A stretch of 64,000 bases of DNA from SH-MAG3 sp035461245 (GTDB lineage: Bacteria; Gemmatimonadota; Gemmatimonadetes; Longimicrobiales; RSA9): assembly GCA_035461245.1 (NCBI GenBank), contig DATHVP010000137.1:5721-69720 (forward strand). Direction: 5' to 3'. Shown in pieces: positions 8,809 to 17,370 of this stretch; positions within the stretch are counted from its first letter, which is position 1, and each line of letters starts with the position of its first letter. A program made the translations under genes and the position numbers. The notes under the pieces were generated by a model. The model ran no database searches and had not been told where the DNA came from. It was given only the letters and a program-made list of their open reading frames with translations.

Positions 8809-9789
8809 TCATACGCCGTGTTCACGCCATAGACCGTCGTACCGGGCGTGGGCGGGGCCGACCAGGTCGCGCCATTCCGGCAGTGCGTAGATGCCGCTGT
8901 CAGGAAGGGCAGGGCGTTGCGCCGGAGGCCGGCGCCCGGTGACGCCGGCGACCGCGTCGCGTACCGCGGCCCGTGTGTCCAGCATGCGCCGATGGAATAC
9001 CGTGGTAGCGCCTGCGAACGGGCTCATGTTCTGCGCGCTGGGGTGCAGCACCTGCAGCAGCGACGGCAGTGAGGCGCCATGCCACGCCTGCGCCCATGCG
9101 CGGCCGAAGCCGGCGGCCGGCGGAAGCGCATCGGCTGGCCACGGCATGGAGGTGCCGCGGGCTATTCCCGCCCTGGCCAGCCCAGCTGGACCGGGCAGGC
9201 GCAGGGCCGGCCCAGGCGTGGCGCTGGCGGGCTCGCCAACTGGCGCGTCGTAGTCGCGGGTGACGGCGGCCACGGTCACCCGCACGGCCACGTTGCCGAG
9301 TGCGATGATGAGGCGGGGCCCGGCGGCGACAATGGTGTCCCGCAACAGCGCGACACTATCCGGGTAGGCACCCACGGGTGCAGCGATCTCCCCGACCGCG
9401 GGCTCGCCGCCTCCCCTCGCCGGGAGCTGGTTCAGTGCCGCGACGATGAACGTTTCGTTGCGCGTCATGCCGGCCGCGCCGAGGAGCACGTCGAGGTTGC
9501 CGCCGGCGATGTCACCGCCGAACGGTATGCGCGTGGCGTGAGCACCCAGTGTCCCGCTGCCGAGACCGCCAGCGTTGCCCGGCGCGGCGCCCACCCACAG
9601 TACAGCCACCCGTCGCCATGGTCCGTTGCGGCGGCTCCAGACCAGGGGACGTGGCGCCAGAGTCCCGTCGGGCATGCGGCAGGGCTCGTTCAGCCACTCG
9701 TCCTCGGCACACGACGCGTGGTCCGCGTGTGCCGCGCGGAAGATGCTGCGGAACCGTGCCTCGTCGGCCGGGCGGCGTTCTTCGCTCAT
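8809..9789 (-). CDS. Uracil-DNA glycosylase superfamily-like protein
   Basis: A 326-residue protein with the layout of the uracil-DNA glycosylase superfamily. It shows an early WVGAAPGN segment matching the GEAPG/GxxPG motif, a central LIIALGNVAV strand, and a late LHPSAQNMSPF segment at the position of the family's HPS-type motif. Members remove uracil or related damage from DNA, but the canonical catalytic residues are only loosely kept, so activity is uncertain. The start is ATG 9789; the frame is open further upstream but would collide with the divergent gene at 9880. Confidence 0.6.
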   Translation of the reverse strand: MSEERRPADEARFRSIFRAAHADHASCAEDEWLNEPCRMPDGTLAPRPLVWSRRNGPWRRVAVLWVGAAPGNAGGLGSGTLGAHATRIPFGGDIAGGNLDVLLGAAGMTRNETFIVAALNQLPARGGGEPAVGEIAAPVGAYPDSVALLRDTIVAAGPRLIIALGNVAVRVTVAAVTRDYDAPVGEPASATPGPALRLPGPAGLARAGIARGTSMPWPADALPPAAGFGRAWAQAWHGASLPSLLQVLHPSAQNMSPFAGATTVFHRRMLDTRAAVRDAVAGVTGRRPPAQRPALPDSGIYALPEWRDLVGPAHARYDGLWREHGV

Positions 9790-9879
9790 GCATGTAGAGT
9801 TGACACGGTGCAGGCGGCGCCGCAACCTCTGCGTGCGCGACGCGCGTCGCGCGGCAGTACTTCGCCACGAGGAGGCCTG

Positions 9880-11166
9880 ATGTCCGCCAAGCGCCGTGAC
9901 TACCGCCACCGTACCGTCGGTGGCCAGAAGCTGCATCCCGAGACGCTCATGATGGGCTACGGCTACGATCCGCTGCTGTCGGAGGGCGCGCTGAAGCCAC
10001 CCATCTTCCATACATCCACCTTCGTATTTGAGAACGCCCAGGCCGGCAAGTCCTTTTTCGAACTGGCCTATGGCATCCGGCAGCCGGAGCCGCGTGAAGT
10101 GTCGGGGCTCATCTATTCGCGCATCAACAACCCGGACCTCCAGGTGCTGGAGGAGCGGCTCTGCCTGTGGGACCAGGCCGAGTCGGGGCTGGTCTTCTCC
10201 AGTGGAATGAGCGCCATCGCCACGACGCTGCTGACGTTCCTGCGACCGGGCGACTGCATCGTTCACAGCGAACCCGTATACGGTGGTACGGAATTCCTGC
10301 TTCACAAGGTGCTGCCCCAGTTCGGTATCCATCGGGTGGGCTTCCGTGCCGGCGCCATGGACGAGCTGGAGAGGGCGGTTAAGTCAGCACAGGAGCAGGG
10401 TCGCGTGCGCATGATTTACGTTGAGACGCCGGCGAACCCGACCAACGCACTGGTGGACATACGCGCCTGCGCAGACATGGCGGCAGGGATCGCCGGCGAT
10501 GATGGTGACGGTCCCGTCGTCGCCGTGGACAACACATTCCTCGGGCCCCTCTGGCAGCAGCCGCTGGACCACGGCGCGGACCTAGTGCTCTACTCGCTGA
10601 CCAAGTATGTCGGAGGTCACAGCGACCTCATCGCCGGCGCGTGCCTGGGCGCTGAGAAGCACATCGCGCAGGTGCGCGGCATGCGCACCATCTTCGGCAC
10701 CATGGCCGACCCCATGACCGGGTGGCTGGTACTGCGTTCCCTGGAGACGCTGAAGCTCAGGATGACGTGCGCCATGAAGAACGCCCGTTATGTCGCAGAG
10801 TTCCTGGCGGACCATCCCAAAGTCCGAAAGGTCTACTATCTCGGCTTTCTCGATGAAGACACGGCGGACTACGAAATCTACCGACGCCAGTGCAAGGCAC
10901 CGGCGCCAACGTTCTCCTTTGAAATTGATGGCGGTGAGCAACATGCCTTCCGTGTGCTGGATGCGCTTGAAGTCATCAAGCTGGCAGTGAGCCTCGGCGG
11001 CACGGAGTCACTGGCGGAGCATCCCGCGTCCATGACGCACGCGGATGTCACCGTCGAGCAGAAGGAACGGCTGGGGATCAGTGACGGAATGATTCGCTTG
11101 TCAGTGGGCGTGGAGCACCCGGAGGACCTGATCGCGGATCTGCGGCAGGCGCTTGACGTTCTGTGA
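9880..11166 (+). CDS. Cystathionine gamma-synthase-family PLP enzyme
   Basis: A 428-residue pyridoxal-phosphate enzyme of the Cys/Met metabolism family, which makes or cleaves C-S bonds in cystathionine, homocysteine or methionine. Visible landmarks are the substrate loop SGLIYSRINNP, the phosphate-binding FSSGMSAIATT segment, VAVDNTFLGPLWQQPLDHGAD and the PLP lysine in SLTKYVGGHSD. ATG 9880 has a strong GAGGAGG site six bases upstream. Which reaction it performs cannot be read from sequence alone. A cystathionine beta-synthase-like gene lies 9 kb away, so transsulfuration is a plausible setting. Confidence 0.88.
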   Translation: MSAKRRDYRHRTVGGQKLHPETLMMGYGYDPLLSEGALKPPIFHTSTFVFENAQAGKSFFELAYGIRQPEPREVSGLIYSRINNPDLQVLEERLCLWDQAESGLVFSSGMSAIATTLLTFLRPGDCIVHSEPVYGGTEFLLHKVLPQFGIHRVGFRAGAMDELERAVKSAQEQGRVRMIYVETPANPTNALVDIRACADMAAGIAGDDGDGPVVAVDNTFLGPLWQQPLDHGADLVLYSLTKYVGGHSDLIAGACLGAEKHIAQVRGMRTIFGTMADPMTGWLVLRSLETLKLRMTCAMKNARYVAEFLADHPKVRKVYYLGFLDEDTADYEIYRRQCKAPAPTFSFEIDGGEQHAFRVLDALEVIKLAVSLGGTESLAEHPASMTHADVTVEQKERLGISDGMIRLSVGVEHPEDLIADLRQALDVL

Positions 11167-11225
11167 GGAGGCCGCCGCGCCGGTGGCACGGCTAAGGCCG
11201 CCCGGCCTTCGGCGTGCTAAGACGG

Positions 11226-11400
11226 GCGGGCGATCAGCTGATGCGGGCGGCGCTGTCTGTTCTGTCGAACATTGCCGAGGGTGCCGGGGAAGTGAAGGAC
11301 AAGGAAAACGCCCGGTTCTACCGGATGGCTCGCCGCGTGTTACGAAGCCGCTGCTGCCATCGACCATCTCGTTAGCGTCGGTGTTCCGGAAAAGGCAAGA
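11226..11400 (+). pseudogene. Decayed four-helix-bundle (23S rRNA IVS / S23-type) gene
   Basis: The reading GDQLMRAALSVLSNIAEGAG at 11229-11288 continues with a segment ending FYRMARR. It matches the core of the small four-helix-bundle family first found in intervening sequences of 23S rRNA genes. Near 11335 the frame breaks: the family resemblance (CYEAAAAIDHLVSVGV) carries on in another frame, consistent with a one-base gain or two-base loss. The first helix is also missing and there is no start codon with a ribosome site. I read it as a broken remnant, with low sequencing error not excluded. It sits between the PLP-enzyme gene and a GC-rich repeat patch. Confidence 0.7.
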
Positions 11401-11423
11401 CTGCACGTTGCGACGACGTGCTC

Positions 11424-11491
11424 CGGCCTCAGCCCGCCGCAGGCTGGGCAACTCCTGGCCCGCCGCAGGCCGGGCGGCCTCAGCCCGCCGC
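11424..11491. repeat. Short GC-rich direct repeats
   Basis: A 17-bp sequence (CGGCCTCAGCCCGCCGC) occurs at 11424-11440 and again at 11475-11491. A 13-bp part (GCCCGCCGCAGGC) is also repeated at 11432 and 11458. They lie between the four-helix-bundle remnant and the stop of the minus-strand gene at 11505. Function unknown; they could form structures that end transcription. Confidence 0.6.
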
Positions 11492-11504
11492 CAGGCGCGG
11501 CGCC

Positions 11505-12047
11505 CTACAGACTGTTCAGCAGATCATCGATGGCCCGGGACACCGCGTCCTGTCCCCGGCCTTCGAGCAGGTTCCGGAGCATCTCCCGGGCGTCCGCCGC
11601 GACATCTTCGTGATTGCGGTTGCCGGCACCACGCACGGCGTTGCCAATGGGCAGCAACGCCAGCTTCGGGCGATCCTCGGCGTCCGCGTCCACTTCCGTG
11701 GGCGGAGGCGGCACGCTGGCGCGCCACGGCTCGCTGTCGGCCTCGTCGTCGGTGTCACCATCCTCGTCGGGCTCGACGGGCAGAACGAGGCAGACACGCG
11801 CCTCGATGTTGCCTTCCTCGTCTTCCGTGGCGGCCAGGGCGACGGACACGGGTTCCCGGAGCAGGCCGTGGATGGCGTCCACGGCCTCCGTTGCGACCAC
11901 GCCGCGCGCCAGCACATGTCCCTCGTAATAGTAACCGAGGGCAATGCTGTCGGCGGGCGTGTCAACGCCGTCCATGGGACGGGCTTCCAGGACCACCGGC
12001 TGCGGATGAGTCACGACGATGAGTTGCTCCAACGATTCCTCCTGCAC
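11505..12047 (-). CDS. Hypothetical acidic protein
   Basis: I do not recognise this 180-residue protein. The N-terminal half looks folded (QLIVVTHPQPVVLEARPMDG and ALGYYYEGHVLARG). The middle is a strongly acidic linker with many Asp/Glu followed by Pro-rich residues (about 93-115). The C-terminal part forms a predicted helix ending in DDLLNSL. The start is GTG 12047 with a weak AGGA nearby. Codon use is like its neighbours and it is followed by the sucA terminator region, so it seems a genuine single gene. Confidence 0.6.
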   Translation of the reverse strand: MQEESLEQLIVVTHPQPVVLEARPMDGVDTPADSIALGYYYEGHVLARGVVATEAVDAIHGLLREPVSVALAATEDEEGNIEARVCLVLPVEPDEDGDTDDEADSEPWRASVPPPPTEVDADAEDRPKLALLPIGNAVRGAGNRNHEDVAADAREMLRNLLEGRGQDAVSRAIDDLLNSL

Positions 12048-12133
12048 ATTCCTGCCATGTCTGCACGGGGATTAGCCCCACACCCGGCGAAGTGTTCCGC
12101 CGAATTGCCGGCCAGCGACCTGCTTCAGCCGCG

Positions 12134-12170
12134 TGTACACCGGACGGTGGCCGGCCCCGTCCGGTGTACA
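12134..12170 (-). terminator. Perfect hairpin just after sucA
   Basis: A perfect 14-bp inverted repeat (12134-12147 with 12157-12170; arm TGTACACCGGACGG) with a nine-base loop begins five bases past the sucA stop codon on the minus strand. There is no T-run, so it may act as a mRNA 3' end or a Rho-assisted terminator rather than a classical one. Confidence 0.65.
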
Positions 12171-12174
12171 GCGC

Positions 12175-14976
12175 TCAGCTGGGTTGCTGCTTCCTGCGGC
12201 CGCGGCGCGGCCTTGCACTGGCTTCCATGGCCTCGGAGACGATGCGACGCTGTTCCTTCTCGTGGGCGTCGGCGTAGCCTTCAGCGGGGCTGGCCCGGTC
12301 GGGGCGGCCGATGTAGCGGGGTTCATGGCCGGCTTCCCTGAGCCGCGCCTCGGCGAAGAACCAGGCGCCCATGTTCCGCGGTTCCTCCTGCACCCACACG
12401 ATCTCGGCGTCGCCATACATGCCCAGCGCTTCGGCCACTTCGGCCTCGGGCCATGGAAACAGCAGTTCGATGCGGACGATGGCGACGTCGTCGGAGCCGG
12501 CCTGCTCACGGGCAGCGATAAGGTCGTAGTAGACCTTGCCGGAGCAGAGCACGACGCGCCGTACGGCGCCGGCGTCCACGGCGTCGTCAGCGATGACCTT
12601 GCGGAAGCCGCCGTCGGTGAGGTCGGCGACGGCGCTGGTGGCCTTCGGGTGGCGCAGCAGGCTCTTGGGCGTCATCACCACCAGCGGCCGCCGGGCCTCC
12701 ATCTTCGCCTGGCAGCGCAGCAGGTGGAAGTACTGCGCGGGCGTAGTGCAGTTGGCCACGCGCATGTTGTTCTCGGCGCCGAGCTGGAGGAACCGCTCGA
12801 GGCGGGCGCTGGAGTGTTCCGGTCCCTGGCCCTCGTAGCCGTGGGGCAGCAGCATGACCAGGCGGGAGAGCTGCCCCCACTTGGCGCGGCCGGCACTGAT
12901 GAACTGGTCGAGGATGACCTGCGCGCCGTTGACGAAGTCTCCGAACTGGGCTTCCCACAGGACGAGCGTCCGCGGGGCAACCACACTGAAGCCGTATTCG
13001 AAGCCCAGCACGGCCAGCTCTGACAGCGGGCTGTTGTGGACTTCGAAGGGCGCCTTCGCCTCGTCCAGGTGCCGGAGGGGCGTGTAGCGCTCGGCCGTCT
13101 CGCTGTGGTGCAGCACGAGGTGGCGCTGGCTGAACGTGCCGCGCTCGGAGTCCTGGCCGGTGAGGCGGACGGGCGTACCCTCCGCCAGCAGCGATGCGAA
13201 GGCGAGCGTCTCGGCATGCGCCCAGTCGAGGCTGCCGCCTTCGGCCACGCTGCGGCTGCGCTTCTGGAGTTGACGGGTCAGCTTGGGGTTCGGCTTGAAG
13301 TCTTCGGGCCAGGTGTGAATCTGGCGGTCGAGAGAAGCCAGAAGGTCCGTTGGCACGCGGGTGTCCACGTCGTCGCGGGCGGTGCTGCGGTCGTGGTCGT
13401 CGGCGCCGTGCTCGGTTTCCGCGGACTCCCGGACCTTCTCCTGCTCCTGAACCAGGCGGTCGTACGCCTGCTGCCAGACCTTCTCCACCTCTGCGTTGCC
13501 GATGACGCCGGCCTCGGCCAGACGCTGGCCCCAGATGAGCCGGACTGTGGGATGCTCGGCGATCTTCCGGTAAAGCGTCGGCTGCGTGTATGCCGGCTCG
13601 TCGCCCTCGTTGTGGCCGAAGCGGCGGTAGCCGATGAGGTCAATGACGACGTCGCCGTGAAACTTCTCCCGGTACATCATCGCCAGTCTCACCACGGCGA
13701 GGCAGGCCTCGGGATCGTCGGCATTGACGTGGAAGACGGGAATGTCGAAGCCCCTGGCAATGTCGCTGGCGTAGTCCGTGGAGCGGGACTCGCTGGGATT
13801 CGTGGTGAAGCCGACCTGGTTGTTGGCGATGATGTGGAGCGTGCCGCCGGTGCTGTAGCCCTTGAGGCGGGCCAGGTTCAGCGTTTCGGGAACGACGCCC
13901 TGACCGGAGAAGGCGGCGTCGCCGTGAATGATGATGGGCACGACCAGGTTCGGGTCCTGGGTCATCTCGGTGGTAGTGCGGTCGCACTGTTTCGCCCTCG
14001 TCATGCCCTCGATCACGGCGTGCACGAACTCCAGGTGGCTGGGGTTCGGCGCCAGCATGACGGTCAGCGGCTCACCGCTGCGGGTGGCATAGGTGCCTTC
14101 GGCGCCCAGGTGGTACTTTACGTCGCCGGTGCCGGCGGTCTGGGCGTGGATCCCCTCGAACTTGGCGAGGATCTCACCATAGGGCATGCCCAGAACGTGG
14201 GCGAGGACGTTGAGGCGACCGCGGTGGGCCATGCCGATCGCGACCTCGGCGGCGCCGGCGGTGGCGGCTCGCTCGATGGCCAGGTCCAGCATGGGCACCA
14301 TCATGTCGGTGCCCTCGATGGAGAAGCGCTTGGCGCCCAGGTACGCGCGGTGGAGGAACTGCTCCAGCGCTTCCACCTCGGTGAGGCGGTCCAGGAGCCG
14401 GGTCTGCTCCTCGGCGCTCAGCGCCTGGCGGTGCGCGCCGGACTCGATCTGTTCCCGCAGCCATTCCCGGTGGGTGGGATCCTCGAGGTGTTCGTACTCG
14501 TAGCCGATGGTGGCGGTGTACGTGCGCTGCAGCCATTCCAGGACCTCGCCCATGGTGGATTCGGGCAGGTCATCAATGAGGGCGGACGGCACGGTGTCGA
14601 GGCCTTCCCTGGAGATACCGTGGAAGTCCGGCGTCAGCATGGGGTGGCCGGGCGGCTCGCTGCCCAGCGGGTCAAGCCGGGCGGCGCGGTGGCCATGGAG
14701 CCGGTAGGCGTCCACCAGTTCGCCGGCGGCGCGGGCGGCCCGGAGCTGCATGAGCGACGGTTCGCCGGCACCGTCTGAGGATGGCGCGTGTGCCGCCGGT
14801 GCGGCGCCGCCATTCAGACCGGCACGCCATTCGGCGCCCAGCAGGCCGTTGGTGCCCTGATCGGTTTCGAAGAGGCGTCGCCAGGTCTCGTCCACGGCCC
14901 CCGGATTCTGGAGGTACTGCTCGTAGACGGCCTGGACGTAGGCGGCGTTGTATGTGTCGAAGACGTTGCGAGACAC
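12175..14976 (-). CDS. sucA: 2-oxoglutarate dehydrogenase E1 component
   Basis: Thiamine-diphosphate E1 subunit of the 2-oxoglutarate dehydrogenase complex (citric-acid cycle), decarboxylating 2-oxoglutarate and passing a succinyl group to the lipoyl E2. The 933-residue length fits the family. Landmarks are the N-terminal YVQAVYEQYLQNPGAVDETW helix, the IGMAHRGRLNVL motif and the ThDP/Mg segment starting GDAAFSGQG and ending with the NNQVGFTT loop. C-terminal MLLPHGYEGQGPEHSSAR and WVQEEPRNMGAW are also present. GTG 14976 is chosen because AGGGGA precedes it and the start matches the family N-terminus. E2 and E3 genes are not adjacent, which is unusual for the better known operons but not rare. 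Confidence 0.93.
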   Translation of the reverse strand: MSRNVFDTYNAAYVQAVYEQYLQNPGAVDETWRRLFETDQGTNGLLGAEWRAGLNGGAAPAAHAPSSDGAGEPSLMQLRAARAAGELVDAYRLHGHRAARLDPLGSEPPGHPMLTPDFHGISREGLDTVPSALIDDLPESTMGEVLEWLQRTYTATIGYEYEHLEDPTHREWLREQIESGAHRQALSAEEQTRLLDRLTEVEALEQFLHRAYLGAKRFSIEGTDMMVPMLDLAIERAATAGAAEVAIGMAHRGRLNVLAHVLGMPYGEILAKFEGIHAQTAGTGDVKYHLGAEGTYATRSGEPLTVMLAPNPSHLEFVHAVIEGMTRAKQCDRTTTEMTQDPNLVVPIIIHGDAAFSGQGVVPETLNLARLKGYSTGGTLHIIANNQVGFTTNPSESRSTDYASDIARGFDIPVFHVNADDPEACLAVVRLAMMYREKFHGDVVIDLIGYRRFGHNEGDEPAYTQPTLYRKIAEHPTVRLIWGQRLAEAGVIGNAEVEKVWQQAYDRLVQEQEKVRESAETEHGADDHDRSTARDDVDTRVPTDLLASLDRQIHTWPEDFKPNPKLTRQLQKRSRSVAEGGSLDWAHAETLAFASLLAEGTPVRLTGQDSERGTFSQRHLVLHHSETAERYTPLRHLDEAKAPFEVHNSPLSELAVLGFEYGFSVVAPRTLVLWEAQFGDFVNGAQVILDQFISAGRAKWGQLSRLVMLLPHGYEGQGPEHSSARLERFLQLGAENNMRVANCTTPAQYFHLLRCQAKMEARRPLVVMTPKSLLRHPKATSAVADLTDGGFRKVIADDAVDAGAVRRVVLCSGKVYYDLIAAREQAGSDDVAIVRIELLFPWPEAEVAEALGMYGDAEIVWVQEEPRNMGAWFFAEARLREAGHEPRYIGRPDRASPAEGYADAHEKEQRRIVSEAMEASARPRRGRRKQQPS

Positions 14977-15140
14977 GGTCCCGGTCCCCTGGCGTTGCAC
15001 TGGCTGCGTTGTGAAACGCGGCCGCACGACTCGGTCGCACGGCCGGCGTCTGCTCAATCCCTGAAGATACGCGATTCGTCCCGGCGTCTCAACGCCCGCG
15101 CACGGGTGCGGCACGTGGGCGCATGGGCATCAGCCGCATC

Positions 15141-17048
15141 TCAGCGGGTGACGCGCCCGCCGACGGACCAGGCGCGGCCGGGTGCGGGCCGGTCAGACAC
15201 GTCACGGTATCGGGTGCCAGTGACGTTGGTGGCGTCCGCGAAGAGCTGCATCCGGCCTGCAGTGTGGGTGACACGCAGGTCCACCAGGTGCCAGTCTTCG
15301 CCACCGGCCCGGTGGAAATGGGCGGCCCGGGCGGTCATGCCGATCCCGGCGACGATGGGCGACGCCAGCTCGACGGCGGCGGTGCGGGTGAGGGGTCGCA
15401 GCGCGTACTTCGATTCCAGGCCGGGCTCCGTGCTGGCGTCCACGTCCAGCAGCGTTCCCCGGAGCGTGAGCGTCGCATTGGCGAGGTGTGTGGTGAGCGA
15501 CGTCTCCACTCCCGTGAACGTGGCCCGGTCCACGTTCATGGTGCGCCAGGGTTCGTCGTCGGCGGCGCCCACCGCGCGGCCCCAGTCAATCATGTCGTCA
15601 GCCCGGCGGACGAAGGCGGCGGCATCGAGGCGGACGCCCCGGGCACCGCCAGCCGCTGCGGGATGGCCTGCCGGTTCGAGGGTGAAGCCGATCTCTGCGG
15701 TGCGGGACTTCTCCGCGTCCAGGTCCGGGTTGCCGATGTTGGCAGGATCACTGTAGTAGCGGTCCGTCCACGACGGCGCCCGGAACCCTGCCGCCGCCGA
15801 TGCCCGCACCCGCAGAGCCGGCGTCAGGCGCAGCGTGCCGGCCACCGACGGCGACAGGTATGAGCCGAAGGACGAGTGGTGGTCGAGGCGGAGCCCCACC
15901 GTGGCCAGGGCGGACGCGACGTCGCCTGCCGCCAGTTCCCCGAACGCTGCCACCTGGTCCTCCCTCCGATCGCCCAGGTTGGTGCTGATCAATGACGACA
16001 GGCTGGCCTCCGCGCCGCCGGCCAGCTGGACCCTGCCCGCGCCGGGCGCCCAGCGGGTGACCAGTTCCCCCGCCAGCCGGCGGGACCGGTGAATATTCCT
16101 GTATACGGACGGGTCGGTGCGGATGAGGATGAAATCGTCGTCGTGCTGACGAAATGACACGCGGGGATGCACCGTCAATGCCGACGGCGCACTCTGCCAC
16201 GCCACCGTGGCGGTGGCCGTGCGCGTCTCCTCGTACGAGTCGAACGGCGCGTAGAAGCCCTCGGCGCCAAAGTCACGGGCGGCCCAGCCGGCCTCAGCCG
16301 CGAGCGTGCCGCTGGCCAGCGGCGCCTCGACGCCGGCGCGGGCCTGGATCACGGCGTGGTCCGTGCCCGGGCGGTGGCCGTCGGAACGGTCATAGTCGGC
16401 GGCCGTGCGCCAGCGCACTGAGGCGGTGCGACCGCGGGCGTCCGCGCCGACGGCGGCGGATCCCCATCTGCCGCCCTGGGCCCGGGTCGTCAGCACGGGC
16501 GAGGCGACAGGTTCCGCCCCTGCAGGCGCCCCGCGGGTGACAATGTTGACTACGCCGCCCACGGCGCCACTGCCGTACAGGGCGGAGGCGGGGCCGCGCA
16601 GGACTTCGATGCGCTCGATGGCGTCCAGCGGAACGGCGACACTCAGGTGGAAGTGGCCGGTCTGATCATCATTGACGGGAACGCCGTCCACCATGACAAG
16701 GACCTGCTCGAACCCGGAGCCGCGGATGGACAGGTCGGCCTGGGCAGGGGAGCGGGCCAGCAGGTCCACGCCCAGGGTCCGGGCCAGGACGTCATTGACG
16801 GACCGGGCGGGAATCGCCGCGATGTGCCGCCGGTCAAGGATCTCCACGCTGCGCGTTGCCATGGCGGCGCCGCCCATGGCCCGGGATCCGGCAACGTGGA
16901 CGGTATCCAGCGGGATGGGTGGCTGCTGGGCGGACGTCGGGGCGAAGCCCAGGAGCGCCAGGAGCAGCGCCGTGGCGGCCGCGATTGACGCCGGCGCGGC
17001 GCGCAGCGGCGTGTCCCATACAAGGGCGGTACGAACGAGTTGGATCAT
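15141..17048 (-). CDS. BtuB-like TonB-dependent receptor
   Basis: A 635-residue outer-membrane receptor. It has a signal sequence (about 15-42, ending TSAQQ), then directly a plug: RSVNDVLARTLGVDL, IRGSGFEQVLVMVDGVPVND, ERIEVLRGPASALYGSGAVG. The barrel C-terminus is WSVGGRVTR, which lacks the usual terminal aromatic residue. Unlike the other two receptors here it has no carboxypeptidase-like domain. The plug pattern is that of BtuB/cirA-type receptors for cobalamin or siderophores. Cobalamin uptake would suit the B12 photoreceptor elsewhere in the window, but I found no convincing cobalamin riboswitch upstream. Divergent from mutS. Confidence 0.8.
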   Translation of the reverse strand: MIQLVRTALVWDTPLRAAPASIAAATALLLALLGFAPTSAQQPPIPLDTVHVAGSRAMGGAAMATRSVEILDRRHIAAIPARSVNDVLARTLGVDLLARSPAQADLSIRGSGFEQVLVMVDGVPVNDDQTGHFHLSVAVPLDAIERIEVLRGPASALYGSGAVGGVVNIVTRGAPAGAEPVASPVLTTRAQGGRWGSAAVGADARGRTASVRWRTAADYDRSDGHRPGTDHAVIQARAGVEAPLASGTLAAEAGWAARDFGAEGFYAPFDSYEETRTATATVAWQSAPSALTVHPRVSFRQHDDDFILIRTDPSVYRNIHRSRRLAGELVTRWAPGAGRVQLAGGAEASLSSLISTNLGDRREDQVAAFGELAAGDVASALATVGLRLDHHSSFGSYLSPSVAGTLRLTPALRVRASAAAGFRAPSWTDRYYSDPANIGNPDLDAEKSRTAEIGFTLEPAGHPAAAGGARGVRLDAAAFVRRADDMIDWGRAVGAADDEPWRTMNVDRATFTGVETSLTTHLANATLTLRGTLLDVDASTEPGLESKYALRPLTRTAAVELASPIVAGIGMTARAAHFHRAGGEDWHLVDLRVTHTAGRMQLFADATNVTGTRYRDVSDRPAPGRAWSVGGRVTR

Positions 17049-17370
17049 GGCGTCGGTAAAGTGCGGGACGCGGGTCCGGGATCGGCGTAATACCGTTTGA
17101 ATTACGCGAGTGGATAAAGGGCGGCAGCGGCGGGTGTGGCGCAAGGCCGGGGTGCAGACCGGGCGAGGCACGGCGCATCCTGGCCGGGACGCACTGTTAT
17201 CGCGGAACCCACAGGCGATCGGCGGATCTTCGAACGGTGGGCGGTGCGAGAAGGCGCTGTCGCCACTTCCTTGTGGCGGACGCAACCGCACGCTGCCCTC
17301 CGGGCAGATTGCCGCCATGTCGTGTCGCGGCTATCCTTCCCCTTTCGCGGGAACCCCCACAGCAGTGCCC
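17049..17370. other. Divergent intergenic region between the BtuB-like gene and mutS
   Basis: This 322-base stretch separates two divergent genes and must hold both promoters. The only clear structure is a small perfect hairpin, CGCCAC-TTCCTT-GTGGCG, at 17261-17278. I could not assign a -35/-10 pair, and the sequence does not assemble into a cobalamin riboswitch. Confidence 0.6.

Noticed and set aside
9800..9828. TTGACA upstream of the cystathionine gamma-synthase-family gene as a sigma-70 promoter.
   Set aside because: At 17 bases spacing the -10 position reads CAACCT, which matches the consensus at only two of six bases.
13036..14778. Very long open frames opposite known genes, for example opposite sucA here, opposite mutS (17197-19884) and opposite dnaE2 (60069-62603).
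   Set aside because: They mirror genes with clear family motifs, have compositions typical of GC-rich shadow frames (many Arg, His, Gln, Val) and show no recognisable domains.
17049..17280. Possible cobalamin riboswitch upstream of the BtuB-like receptor (minus-strand segment GGCCAGGATGC looks like the conserved CAGGATGCC box).
   Set aside because: The other conserved blocks, including the GCCACTGT-type box and the GGTGxAAxxCC segment, are missing in the right order, so the match is partial and probably chance.
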